DNA of 43,566 nucleotides from Paenibacillus cymbidii. Lineage in GTDB: Bacteria > Bacillota > Bacilli > Paenibacillales > NBRC-103111. The notes below the pieces were generated by a model. That model did not search any database, was not told the origin of the DNA, and saw only the letters and a list, made by a program, of their open reading frames with translations. Where the stretch lies: the NCBI RefSeq assembly GCF_004764705.1, contig NZ_SHLX01000056.1:1-43566 (forward strand), in the 5' to 3' direction. The translations under genes and the position numbers were made by a program. Positions 27,034 to 34,115 of this stretch are shown here, piece by piece. Position 1 is the stretch's first letter; each line of letters begins with the position of its first letter.

Positions 27034-27073
27034 AACGGGAAATGGTAAGACTGTCATTCGTCGGGAGGGACTC

Positions 27074-28354
27074 ATGGAGCAACAAGCCATTTGGGCAATC
27101 ATTATTTTTCTGCTTATTTACGGACTGATTATTTCGGAGAAGATTCACCGCACAATCGTAGCCATGATCGGCGCCGCCATCATGGTGGGATTCGGGATCG
27201 TCGATCAGGAAACGGCCGTCCATCACATCGATTTCAATACGCTCGGACTGCTGATCGGAATGATGGTCATCGTCAGCACGACGGCGGAAACCGGCGTGTT
27301 TAAATTTATCGCCGTCTGGGCGGCGAAGAAAGGCAGAGGCGAGCCGAAGCGGATTTTGATCCTGCTGTCGGTCATCACGGCAGTCGGCTCGGCGTTCCTG
27401 GACAACGTAACGACGGTGCTGCTGATGGTGCCGGTCACGTTCAGCATCACCCGGCAGCTTCGCCTGAATCCGGTTCCGTTCCTGATCGCGCAGATCGTGG
27501 CGTCCAATGTCGGCGGAACGGCGACGCTGATCGGCGATCCGCCGAACATCATGATCGGAAGCGCGGTCAAGGAATTGGACTTCGTGGCGTTCATCGTCAA
27601 TCTGGCGCCGCTCGCGATCATCGTGATGGCCGTCTATTTGCCGCTCTTCCTGCTGTTGTTTCGCAAAGGGCTGCAAACGACGCCCGAGCTCAAGCAAGGG
27701 CTCATGAGCATGGACGAAAAAGAGCTTGTCACGGACCATCGTCTGCTGCGCAAATGCCTGATCGTGCTGGCGCTGACGCTGATCGGCTTCTTTACGCACC
27801 AGCTCGTTCATTTGGAGTCGGCAACGGTCGCGCTGGCCGGCGCCTTCCTGCTTCTGCTGCTGACCGGCGAACATGCGATGGAGGAAGCGTTTGCCAAAGT
27901 GGAGTGGATGACCATCTTTTTCTTCATCGGCTTGTTCGTGCTTGTCTCGGGGCTCGTGGAAACCGGCGTCATCGCCCGCCTGGCGGAACAGGCCATCGAT
28001 CTTACCGGCGGCGATCCGGTCGCCACCTCGCTGTTGATCCTGTGGCTGAGCGCCATCGCCTCCGCCTTTCTGGACAACATCCCGTTCGTCGCCACCATGA
28101 TTCCGCTCATTCAGGAGATGGGTCGCATGGGGGTCGACAACCTCGAGCCGCTGTGGTGGAGCCTGGCCATCGGGGCTTGCCTGGGCGGCAACGGCTCGCT
28201 CATCGGCGCCAGCGCGAACCTGATCGTAGCCGGCCTGGCAGGCAAGGAAGGGTATCCGATCCGGTTCGTCGCTTTTCTGAAAGTGGCGTTCCCACTCATG
28301 CTGCTGTCCATTGTGCTGTCCACCGGCTACATTTATTTGCGCTATTTGTTGTAA
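27074..28354 (+). CDS. ArsB/NhaD (SLC13-like) ion permease
   Basis: A 426-residue membrane protein of the ArsB/NhaD/P-protein group (COG1055) with about 11-12 helices in two inverted repeats. Each half carries a glycine-rich re-entrant motif: GGTATLIGDPPNIMIG in the first and GGNGSLIGASANLIVAG in the second. The matching segments SAFLDNVTTVLLMVP and SAFLDNIPFVATMIP are also diagnostic. The family includes Na+/H+ antiporters and arsenite or organic-anion carriers, so the substrate is unknown. The start ATG at 27074 follows GGGAGGGA. The gene has an attenuator leader. Confidence 0.9.
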   Translation: MEQQAIWAIIIFLLIYGLIISEKIHRTIVAMIGAAIMVGFGIVDQETAVHHIDFNTLGLLIGMMVIVSTTAETGVFKFIAVWAAKKGRGEPKRILILLSVITAVGSAFLDNVTTVLLMVPVTFSITRQLRLNPVPFLIAQIVASNVGGTATLIGDPPNIMIGSAVKELDFVAFIVNLAPLAIIVMAVYLPLFLLLFRKGLQTTPELKQGLMSMDEKELVTDHRLLRKCLIVLALTLIGFFTHQLVHLESATVALAGAFLLLLLTGEHAMEEAFAKVEWMTIFFFIGLFVLVSGLVETGVIARLAEQAIDLTGGDPVATSLLILWLSAIASAFLDNIPFVATMIPLIQEMGRMGVDNLEPLWWSLAIGACLGGNGSLIGASANLIVAGLAGKEGYPIRFVAFLKVAFPLMLLSIVLSTGYIYLRYLL

Positions 28355-28384
28355 TTCTATTCCATTTCACGGGAGGCGAACGAA

Positions 28385-28663
28385 ATGCTGACGTACGATT
28401 ACGACCCGGCGGTGATCCGGATCGCCGAATCGCAAAATGAAGACGATACGGAATTTCAAATCCGGATTATGCAGGAGCAGCCGTACCTGGAAGCGATGAA
28501 ACGCGTGCAGAAGACGTTCGACGAAGACCGTCATTACACCGATGTCCTGTTCTACGTCTACCCGGAGCACGAATACAAGGTGATTGTTCGCAGGGAGCAT
28601 TATGCCGATTTCGTGCTGGAGCTGATGAAGCGCCGGCTGCTGCGCAAGGTGGAATGGGCATAG
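28385..28663 (+). CDS. Conserved-looking hypothetical protein, 92 residues
   Basis: An acidic soluble protein (MLTYDYDPAVIRIAESQNED...) with a compact alpha/beta look and a C-terminal basic helix (ELMKRRLLRKVEW). GGGAGG lies upstream of the ATG and codon use resembles its neighbours, so it is a real gene. I recognise no domain. It lies 30 bp after the permease gene and probably shares its transcript, ending at the terminator at 28682-28712. Confidence 0.75.
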   Translation: MLTYDYDPAVIRIAESQNEDDTEFQIRIMQEQPYLEAMKRVQKTFDEDRHYTDVLFYVYPEHEYKVIVRREHYADFVLELMKRRLLRKVEWA

Positions 28664-28681
28664 CGCCGTCCGGCGCGATCG

Positions 28682-28712
28682 AAACGGGGACGCCGCGCCG
28701 GCGTCCCCGTTT
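28682..28712. terminator. Bidirectional terminator
   Basis: A perfect 13-bp stem AAACGGGGACGCC (28682-28694) with GGCGTCCCCGTTT (28700-28712), loop GCGCC. It closes the convergent permease and KamA transcription units. Confidence 0.88.
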
Positions 28713-28713
28713 G

Positions 28714-28890
28714 TTACTCCCCGCTTCCCTTCGCCTGCTCGATCTCCTGCCGCTTCCGTTTCACTTCCTCCAGCGTCGGAAGCGTCATATCCTGCAGCAT
28801 CCGCTTCCAGCCGTCGTCGCACAGACACACGCCGCTCTCGTCCTTGAACAAAATTTCGACAACTATTCCTTCTTTTGTTTTCATCATCAT
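28714..28890 (-). CDS. Small hypothetical protein downstream of the KamA-family gene
   Basis: A 58-residue ORF starting MMMKTKEGIVVEILFKDESG, with a CLC pair in VCLCDDGWKRM, then a charged helix (LEEVKRKRQEIEQAKG). It lies 42 bp after the KamA-family gene and stops at the terminator, so it would share the riboswitch-controlled transcript. The ribosome binding site is weak (AAGGGCG, well upstream) and three ATGs in a row leave the exact start open. I know no family. Coding is inferred from composition and position only. Confidence 0.55.
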   Translation of the reverse strand: MMMKTKEGIVVEILFKDESGVCLCDDGWKRMLQDMTLPTLEEVKRKRQEIEQAKGSGE

Positions 28891-28932
28891 GCCGCTGCCG
28901 TTCGCCCTTTTCCGTGCCGCCCTCGGCAGCGG

Positions 28933-30090
28933 CTACACACGAGGCAGCCGGAGCCGCTCGTTCGCCGACACGATGCCGGCCGCCTTCTTGCGCGGCTGCT
29001 CCCAGTACACTTCGCTTCCCGGCAGATCGTCGAACCAGGCCGCCTCTTGCGGACAATCCAGAATCATCATCCGGCCGTAACGGCCGTCGCGGGACTGATG
29101 ATATTTCAAATAGGCCTTGCCGCCCTCGATCGCCAAAATTTCGATTTTGCCCGACGTATGGCTCATGGAGAGACGCACTCTTTTGCCGAGACCCGACGTC
29201 AGCGACTTGGCCTTCTCGACGATCCGGTATACCCGCTCGAGCGGCAGCACAAAATCCGCATTGCCGGCCACGGGGCGATTGACAAAAAAGTAATAGGGCG
29301 TGACGCCGGCCCAACTCAGCTTGTCGAGCAGCTCGCCGAGCACTTCGGCGTCGTCGTTGATGCCGCGCAGCACCGGCGTCTGGTTGACGACGATGGCGCC
29401 GGCCTGGTGCAGCGCCTCGAATGCCCGCTTGGCCTCTTCCGTAATTTCGCGCGGATGATTGATGTGGGCCATCACGTAAATGCGCTTGTCGACAGTGGAA
29501 TGCCGCTGGATCATGTCCAGCAGTTGGTCGTCTTCGTAGATGCGCATGGGGTTGAACACAGGGAGCTTGGAGCCGAGCCGGATAATGCCGACGTGTTCGA
29601 TGTCGCGGAGCCGTTCGATGATCGATCGAAGCTTGGCGGTTGACAGGATCAGGCTGTCGCCGCCGGTCAGCAGCACGTTGTTTATTTCGGGGTGTTCGGC
29701 GATGTAGGCCAGCCCGGGCTCCACTTTTGCCGACGTTTCGCTGATTTCGTCCTGGAACAGCCGCTTGCGGAAGCAATACCGGCAATACGCCCCGCACACT
29801 TCGGAAACGAGCAGCAGCGCGGTCGTGGCGTATTTGTGCTGGCAGCCGGGCACGACATAGTTCGTGTCTTCGTCGGAGGCGTCCCAGCGGCCGTATTCGG
29901 ACAGCTCCCCTTCGTTCGGAATGACGAGCCTGCGAATCGGATCGTGCGGGTCGGCCCAATCGATCAAGCCCAAATAGTACTCGTTGACGCGAAACACGAA
30001 CCGTTCGGCTACCGCCTTGAGCTTCCGTCGCTCCGGCTCCGGGATGTGTTCGATCCTGTCGATGTCGGTGATGTACTTCGGTTGCGGCAT
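28933..30090 (-). CDS. KamA-family radical SAM protein (lysine 2,3-aminomutase-like)
   Basis: A 385-residue radical SAM protein of the KamA family, whose known members move an amino group using SAM, a [4Fe-4S] cluster and PLP. The cluster motif is Cys99-x3-Cys103-x2-Cys106 (CGAYCRYC), followed by the LLTGGDSLIL segment. True lysine 2,3-aminomutases have Asp in a YQCD motif and in VVDAPGGGGK, where the Lys carries PLP. Here the matching places read YYFFVNRPVAG and ILAIEGGKAYLK, so both Asp appear absent and the PLP lysine is probably Lys325. The substrate is therefore unknown. GGGAGG precedes ATG 30090, and a c-di-AMP-type riboswitch lies upstream. Confidence 0.85.
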   Translation of the reverse strand: MPQPKYITDIDRIEHIPEPERRKLKAVAERFVFRVNEYYLGLIDWADPHDPIRRLVIPNEGELSEYGRWDASDEDTNYVVPGCQHKYATTALLLVSEVCGAYCRYCFRKRLFQDEISETSAKVEPGLAYIAEHPEINNVLLTGGDSLILSTAKLRSIIERLRDIEHVGIIRLGSKLPVFNPMRIYEDDQLLDMIQRHSTVDKRIYVMAHINHPREITEEAKRAFEALHQAGAIVVNQTPVLRGINDDAEVLGELLDKLSWAGVTPYYFFVNRPVAGNADFVLPLERVYRIVEKAKSLTSGLGKRVRLSMSHTSGKIEILAIEGGKAYLKYHQSRDGRYGRMMILDCPQEAAWFDDLPGSEVYWEQPRKKAAGIVSANERLRLPRV

Positions 30091-30130
30091 TCATTTTCCT
30101 CCCTCATGAAATGGAATGAAGGATGGGAAT

Positions 30131-30197
30131 CGGCGAAAAAACAAAAAGACCCGCGATGCGGATTGCGCCGAAAAACAGCGGCAATTCGCTCCGGGTC
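30131..30197 (-). terminator. Riboswitch expression-platform terminator
   Basis: On the minus strand GACCCG (30197-30192) pairs with CGGGTC around an inner long arm (GCGAATTGCCGC with GGCGCAATCCGC), followed by TTTTTGTTTTTT. It lies between the aptamer and the KamA-family gene. An upstream GACCCGTAAATCCGGGTC element (around 30207-30225) shares the GACCCG/CGGGTC sequences and could form a competing hairpin. Confidence 0.75.
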
Positions 30198-30267
30198 CTG
30201 GCCACAGGCAGACCCGGATTTACGGGTCAGCATGCAAAAAAGCAGCACCGAATACGCGACCCATCCT

Positions 30268-30380
30268 ATGCTGACGAGGTTAGCTGTCGGGCTCGGGAAA
30301 GATGGTTCCCTTCATAATGAATGATGCGCCCCAAATGCGTGGTTCCCCCGCTTTCCGCTGCAGGAGCGGAAATTAAGCTT
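30268..30380 (-). ncRNA. ydaO/yuaA-type c-di-AMP riboswitch aptamer
   Basis: The minus strand shows, in order, AGCTTAATTTCCGC, a hairpin, AGCGGGGGAACCA, TTTGGGGCGCATC, GGGAACCATC, CCCGAGCCCGACAGCTAACC and TCGTCAGC. These blocks and their order match the conserved ydaO motif, especially GGGGGAACCA and CCGACAGCTAACCTCGT. c-di-AMP binding usually promotes termination. The aptamer is followed by an intrinsic terminator and then the KamA-family start. It would make that gene off at high c-di-AMP. Confidence 0.85.
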
Positions 30381-30386
30381 GGTATT

Positions 30387-30415
30387 ATCTTACACAACCG
30401 TTCCCGTACCGTCAA
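30387..30415 (-). promoter_or_regulatory. Promoter of the riboswitch transcript
   Basis: On the minus strand TTGACG (30415-30410), a 17-bp spacer and TAAGAT (30392-30387). It places the transcript start just before the aptamer. Confidence 0.7.
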
Positions 30416-30469
30416 CTTGCCGCATGCGAAGAAACCGCAAAAATACACGCAACTTCCAATTGTTGTCCC

Positions 30470-30521
30470 TTGCATCAAGAACGTGTGTTCGGTGTATAAT
30501 AGAAATACGAACGTACATTCG
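30470..30521 (+). promoter_or_regulatory. SOS-controlled promoter with two LexA boxes
   Basis: A -10 TATAAT lies at 30495-30500, with TTGCAT at 30470-30475. AGAACGTGTGTTCG (30478-30491) fits the Firmicute LexA box GAAC-N4-GTTC and lies between the -35 and -10. CGAACGTACATTCG (30508-30521) is a second box with one change (ATTC). LexA binding would block the promoter until DNA damage. Confidence 0.85.
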
Positions 30522-30532
30522 CAGGTGATAAA

Positions 30533-31786
30533 ATGGAACGCACAATTCTCATGGCCGACGGACAAAGCTTTTACGCCAGCATCGAAAAGGCGGCCCACCC
30601 GGAATGCCGCGGCAAACCTGTAGCGGTCGGGGATCCGACGCGCCGCAGCGGCATTATTCTGGCCGCCTGCCCGGTTGCCAAGGAGCGCGGCGTAACGACG
30701 GCCGAACGGGTCGGCGAAGCGCTGGCCAAGTGCCCGGATCTTGTCGTGATCCGGCCGCGCATGCAAACCTATATTTCGGTTTCCCTGCTGATTACGGAAA
30801 TTTTCGAATCGTTTACCGATCAAGTGGAGCCGTATTCCATCGACGAACAGTTTCTCGACGTGACAGGCTCGCTCGCCCTGTTCGGTTCCGCCGAACGGAT
30901 TGCCCGCCTGATCCAGACGCGGGTCCAGCTTTCGACCGGCGTATGCGCGCGCGTCGGCATCGGCCCGAACAAAATTCTCGCCAAGATGGCGACGGACAAC
31001 TTCGCGAAACGGGAGCCCGGCGGCATATCCGAGCTTTCGCGCGCCAACATCGAAGAGAAGCTCTGGCCCTTGCCCGTGCACCGGATGTTTATGGTGGCCG
31101 GGCGTATGACCGCCCATTTTGCCCGCATGGGGCTGCACACGATCGGCGACATCGCCCGTCTCGAGCTCGGCGAATTCAAACGGCGGATGCGCGCCCGCAT
31201 GGGACGGCAGAGCGACATCCAGGCGGAATATTACTGGCAAACGGCGAACGGCATCGACCCGAGCCCCGTCGTCTCCGGCATGCGCAGCCAGATCAAGATC
31301 ATCAACCACGGCCGCGCCCTGAAATGGCAAACGTACCGGACGTTCGCCGACATCGAGCCGCTCATGCTCGAGCTTCTCATCGAAGTTTGCCGCCGCGCCC
31401 GGCGATACGGCTACATGGGCCGGGTCGTTGCGGTGGCGGCTGCGGAAACCGACGGACAGCGGTCCTCCGGCTTCGGCCGGCAGATGACGCTGCCGCGTCC
31501 GACCTATTTGGAACACGAGCTTTCCTCGGTCGTTCGTTCGCTGTTTCTGACCCATTGGAAAGGCTTGCCGCTTACCCATCTGCACATCACGCTCACGGAT
31601 CTGTCGCGGGACGAGTGTTACCAGTTGGACTTGTTCGAGGATCGCAGCCGGCTCATCCGACGGGAAAAGACGGTCGACGCCATCAAGGAACGGTTCGGAG
31701 CGACGGCCGTCATCCGCGCGTCGTCCTTGGCGCCAACGGCGCAGGCGTTTGAAAGGGCAGTCCAAATAGGAGGTCACTTTGCATGA
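30533..31786 (+). CDS. Y-family DNA polymerase (UvrX/YqjW-like)
   Basis: A 417-residue translesion polymerase. The palm has MADGQSFYASIEK, where the usual metal Asp is present in MADGQSFYA, and the catalytic SIDEQFLDVTG with Asp-Glu. The thumb/HhH segment (GIGPNKILAKMATDNFAK) and the little-finger domain follow. It resembles the UvrX/YqjW group rather than DinB. It copies past damaged bases. The upstream SOS boxes predict LexA control. Its end overlaps the next gene as ATGA, as UvrX-type genes usually overlap a small partner gene. Confidence 0.92.
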   Translation: MERTILMADGQSFYASIEKAAHPECRGKPVAVGDPTRRSGIILAACPVAKERGVTTAERVGEALAKCPDLVVIRPRMQTYISVSLLITEIFESFTDQVEPYSIDEQFLDVTGSLALFGSAERIARLIQTRVQLSTGVCARVGIGPNKILAKMATDNFAKREPGGISELSRANIEEKLWPLPVHRMFMVAGRMTAHFARMGLHTIGDIARLELGEFKRRMRARMGRQSDIQAEYYWQTANGIDPSPVVSGMRSQIKIINHGRALKWQTYRTFADIEPLMLELLIEVCRRARRYGYMGRVVAVAAAETDGQRSSGFGRQMTLPRPTYLEHELSSVVRSLFLTHWKGLPLTHLHITLTDLSRDECYQLDLFEDRSRLIRREKTVDAIKERFGATAVIRASSLAPTAQAFERAVQIGGHFA

Positions 31787-32253
31787 GCAAACTCGAGGGA
31801 AACGGCCGCTGGCAGTCGAAGATGGCGCTCACGGAGCATGTGGAGCAGTACGAGGCGCGCAACGAATCCGCGTCCTCCCGGCCGACGCCCGCGGAATACG
31901 AGCTGGCGCGGGATTTCATGCTGCTGCCGCATCTGCTGACCATGCTGGAGCGGAGTATGGAGGAAATCAAACACTCGACCAATATTTTAAGACGGCTCTA
32001 CCTGATCGCCACGCAAACCGTCATGAATCAGCTCCACAAAGATATTAATGCGCTGCGCCGGGAGCTTAGCAAACGCAACATCAAAGTGATCGCCGACGAG
32101 CAGATGGACCCCGTGATTTATTACAAAATCATTTGTCGCGGCTACGAGGAGCGGTTCGGCATCGTGCGCGATGTCGTCCGCTCGGAGATCAGCGTGCGGT
32201 TGACGAAGTACGTAGCCGACATTGCCAAGCTGCTCGAGCAGCACGGCAAATGA
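31783..32253 (+). CDS. Putative polymerase-associated protein, N-terminus YolD-like
   Basis: A 156-residue protein overlapping the polymerase gene by ATGA (31783-31786). The start, GNGRWQSKMALTEHVEQY, resembles the RW..M.L.EH motif seen at the N-terminus of YolD/YqjX proteins, which often follow UvrX-type polymerases. The rest (helical, about residues 45-156, ending RLTKYVADIAKLLEQHGK) does not match the YolD domain that I know. The SOS promoter should control it together with the polymerase. Function is inferred from position only. Confidence 0.65.
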   Translation: MSKLEGNGRWQSKMALTEHVEQYEARNESASSRPTPAEYELARDFMLLPHLLTMLERSMEEIKHSTNILRRLYLIATQTVMNQLHKDINALRRELSKRNIKVIADEQMDPVIYYKIICRGYEERFGIVRDVVRSEISVRLTKYVADIAKLLEQHGK

Positions 32254-32333
32254 TGCGCGCGAGCCTCGCGAACCGGCGCTTCTCCTCTTCCTTGCGGCGG
32301 ATTGCAGCCGCGCGCCCGATTGGCTGGAAACGG

Positions 32334-32390
32334 AAGAACCGCCCCCGTCCGCCCGGCTTGTCCCGGCAGTCGCGAGGCGGTTCTTTCCTT
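32334..32390 (+). terminator. Rho-independent terminator
   Basis: AAGAACCGCC (32334-32343) pairs perfectly with GGCGGTTCTT (32376-32385) around a 32-nt GC-rich loop, followed by TCCTTC. It closes the polymerase unit and may also serve the convergent SRPBCC gene. Confidence 0.65.
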
Positions 32391-32399
32391 CTCCCGGGC

Positions 32400-32900
32400 T
32401 TACGCCGTCAATTGCGGCAGCAAGGCGTCCAATTGCGCGAACGTAATCGTCAGTCCTTCGACCATGCCCACGTCCATCGTCCACTTCAACGTTTCGGCGG
32501 TCGGCAGCTCAACGCGAAGCACAAGCCTCGTGACGCCATCCGTTTCCGTAAAAGTAGCCGTGCACGTCTGCTCCGGAATGTCGTCCGTCGGGTTGCCGTG
32601 TTCGTCGGCGAACAGCGACGTGTATACGAGCCGCTCCGGCGATTCGATTTCCCGGTACACGCTGCGGCACCAATGCTCGTCGCCCGCGGTCGAACGCATG
32701 CAATAATGCCACACGCCTCCGGGACGCAAATCGACGCGGCACACGGGAATCGTATAGCCGGCCGGCGCCCACCAGCGCGCCAAATGCTCGGGACGCGTAA
32801 ACGCCTGGAATACGAGCTCGCGCGGCGCCTGAAATATCCGCTCCATCACAAAGTCCTTCTCTCCTACCTGCACATCGCTTCGCGCTTCATATGCCGCCAT
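32400..32900 (-). CDS. SRPBCC/AHSA1 domain protein
   Basis: A 166-residue protein with the AHSA1 (activator of Hsp90 homologue-1-like) SRPBCC fold. Diagnostic are the N-terminal MERIFQAPRELVFQAFTRPEHLARWWAPAGY and the GGVWHYCM strand, then a beta-rich middle and a C-terminal helix (GLTITFAQLDALLPQL). Such proteins bind hydrophobic ligands, and many are paired with a divergent ArsR regulator, as here. The substrate is unknown. It is probably regulated through the shared operator at 32991-33051. Confidence 0.88.
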   Translation of the reverse strand: MAAYEARSDVQVGEKDFVMERIFQAPRELVFQAFTRPEHLARWWAPAGYTIPVCRVDLRPGGVWHYCMRSTAGDEHWCRSVYREIESPERLVYTSLFADEHGNPTDDIPEQTCTATFTETDGVTRLVLRVELPTAETLKWTMDVGMVEGLTITFAQLDALLPQLTA

Positions 32901-32965
32901 CGGGTTCCCTCCGTCATTTTGGTTGGGCGATACAATTGCCGGGCAACTTGTACCCTCATGCCTTT

Positions 32966-33074
32966 AATATATCCAATACGGAATATTCTTGTCAAGGAAT
33001 ATTCAAAATTTTGCCCGGAGCGCTTCATTAGCGGAAACAGTATTCCTTGACCGGCATATTCATTTGTAGTATGT
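32966..33074. promoter_or_regulatory. Divergent promoters with a perfect 11-bp inverted-repeat operator
   Basis: GTCAAGGAATA (32991-33001) and TATTCCTTGAC (33041-33051) are perfect inverted copies. Each contains a -35 box: TTGACA on the minus strand (32995-32990, -10 TATATT at 32971-32966) and TTGACC on the plus strand (33046-33051, -10 TATGTT at 33069-33074). A single ArsR regulator could shut both promoters. Confidence 0.75.
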
Positions 33075-33098
33075 TCAAGTTGGAAAGGGGAACGCTGT

Positions 33099-33131
33099 AT
33101 GACGTCACGAGCAGCTTGGGAACAATCATGA
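33099..33131 (+). CDS. Possible leader peptide ahead of the arsR-family gene
   Basis: A 10-codon ORF, MTSRAAWEQS, with AAAGGGG (33084-33090) 8 bp upstream. Its stop TGA (33129-33131) overlaps the arsR-family ATG (33128-33130) as ATGA. The arsR-family start itself has no good ribosome binding site, so the leader may supply translation by coupling. It is too short to confirm by composition. Confidence 0.45.
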   Translation: MTSRAAWEQS

Positions 33132-33451
33132 ATACGGCAACTTTAAGCGCGCTTGCCGAGCCGAACCGATTGCACATCGTCGAATTGCTGCGCGACGGAG
33201 CGCTGCCCGTCGGTGAAATTGCCGATCGGCTCGAGCTGCAGCAGCCGCAAGCCTCCAAGCATCTGCGCGTCCTCAGCGATGCAGGCCTCGTCGAAGTTCA
33301 ACCGATTGCCAACCGGCGCATCTACAAGCTGCGGGCCGAACCGCTGCAAGAGCTGGACGGCTGGCTGGATTCGTTCCGCCGTTTATGGGAAGACCGATTC
33401 GACCGACTGGACGAGTATTTGCAAGACATGCAGCGAAAAGACAAGACGTAG
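33128..33451 (+). CDS. ArsR/SmtB-family winged-helix repressor
   Basis: A 107-residue regulator from the ATG at 33128 (MNTATLSALAEPNRLHIVEL). The winged-helix core is LPVGEIADRLELQQPQASKHLRVLSDAGLVEVQ, with recognition helix QPQASKHLRVL. No ELCVCD metal motif is present, so it belongs to the non-metal subgroup that often pairs with SRPBCC/AHSA1 genes. An upstream in-frame extension is possible but lacks a ribosome binding site. It probably represses itself and the divergent gene. Confidence 0.88.
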   Translation: MNTATLSALAEPNRLHIVELLRDGALPVGEIADRLELQQPQASKHLRVLSDAGLVEVQPIANRRIYKLRAEPLQELDGWLDSFRRLWEDRFDRLDEYLQDMQRKDKT

Positions 33452-33502
33452 CAGCCGCATGCGCCGCAACAACAAACCTTGCCGTGAGAAGGAGCGAAAC
33501 TG

Positions 33503-33931
33503 ATGAGCATAAACGTGTATCTGAATTTCCAAGGCAACACCCGCGCCGTCGTCGAGTATTATGCCGAGGTGTTCAACCTGGGAACGCCGAACATTATGGC
33601 GTTTGGCGATGTGCCGCCGGACCCGAACTACCCGCTTCCGGAAGAAGCCAAGTCGCTCGTCATGCATGCGCGGCTGGAAATCAGCGGCAGTGTGGTCATG
33701 TTCTCCGACACGTTCCCTGGCATGCCGTTCACCCCCGGCAACAACTTCAGCCTGTCGCTCGTCAGCACCGATCTGGAGGAAGTCAAGGCGGCATTCCACA
33801 AGCTGAAGGAAGGCGGCAGCGTGACGATGGAGCTGCAGGAAACGTTCTGGAGCAAATGTTACGGCAGCGTTGTCGACAAATTCGGCATCGCCTGGCAATT
33901 CAACTACGACACCGGCGAGATGGCGATGTAA
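33503..33931 (+). CDS. VOC-family (PhnB-like) protein
   Basis: A 142-residue protein with the PhnB/VOC (glyoxalase-bleomycin resistance) fold. Signatures are INVYLNFQGNTRAVVEYYAEVF, an ARLEISGSVVMFSDTF strand pair, and the C-terminal KFGIAWQFNYD. GAAGGAG precedes the ATG. It lies 51 bp after the arsR-family gene and probably shares its transcript, ending at the terminator at 33954-33983. Substrate unknown; members range from metal-dependent enzymes to binding proteins. Confidence 0.88.
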   Translation: MSINVYLNFQGNTRAVVEYYAEVFNLGTPNIMAFGDVPPDPNYPLPEEAKSLVMHARLEISGSVVMFSDTFPGMPFTPGNNFSLSLVSTDLEEVKAAFHKLKEGGSVTMELQETFWSKCYGSVVDKFGIAWQFNYDTGEMAM

Positions 33932-33953
33932 CTCCTCCGTCGCTCATGCATAC

Positions 33954-33983
33954 AAGGCTGCCCCGCGATGGGACAGCCTTTTT
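33954..33983 (+). terminator. Rho-independent terminator
   Basis: AAGGCTG (33954-33960) pairs with CAGCCTT (33974-33980), extended inside by CCC/GGG, and is followed by TTTTT. Confidence 0.85.
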
Positions 33984-34115
33984 GCCGTTGGTCGAACGAT
34001 GCCGCAGATAACGGCAACATCCGCCATAATCTTACAGTCCGATAACAAACTAATGACGCTGCATTAACAAACCGGGGATATACTGGAAATAACTTTACGG
34101 AAAGGAGACGAATTC

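Noticed and set aside
28933..30090. Firm call as lysine 2,3-aminomutase (ablA) making the osmolyte beta-lysine
   Set aside because: The lysine-binding Asp motifs that I remember are not visible, and no ablB acetyltransferase is adjacent.
28933..30090. Lys315 (SHTSGKIE) as the PLP lysine
   Set aside because: The family pattern places the PLP lysine after the glycine-rich segment further on, so Lys325 (EGGKAYLK) is a better candidate; unresolved without alignment.
28367..30094. 575-codon minus-strand ORF across the KamA-family gene
   Set aside because: Out of frame with the CxxxCxxC reading and Arg-rich; a shadow of the real gene.
30266..31777. 503-codon minus-strand ORF opposite the polymerase
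   Set aside because: Antisense shadow; it also runs through the riboswitch.
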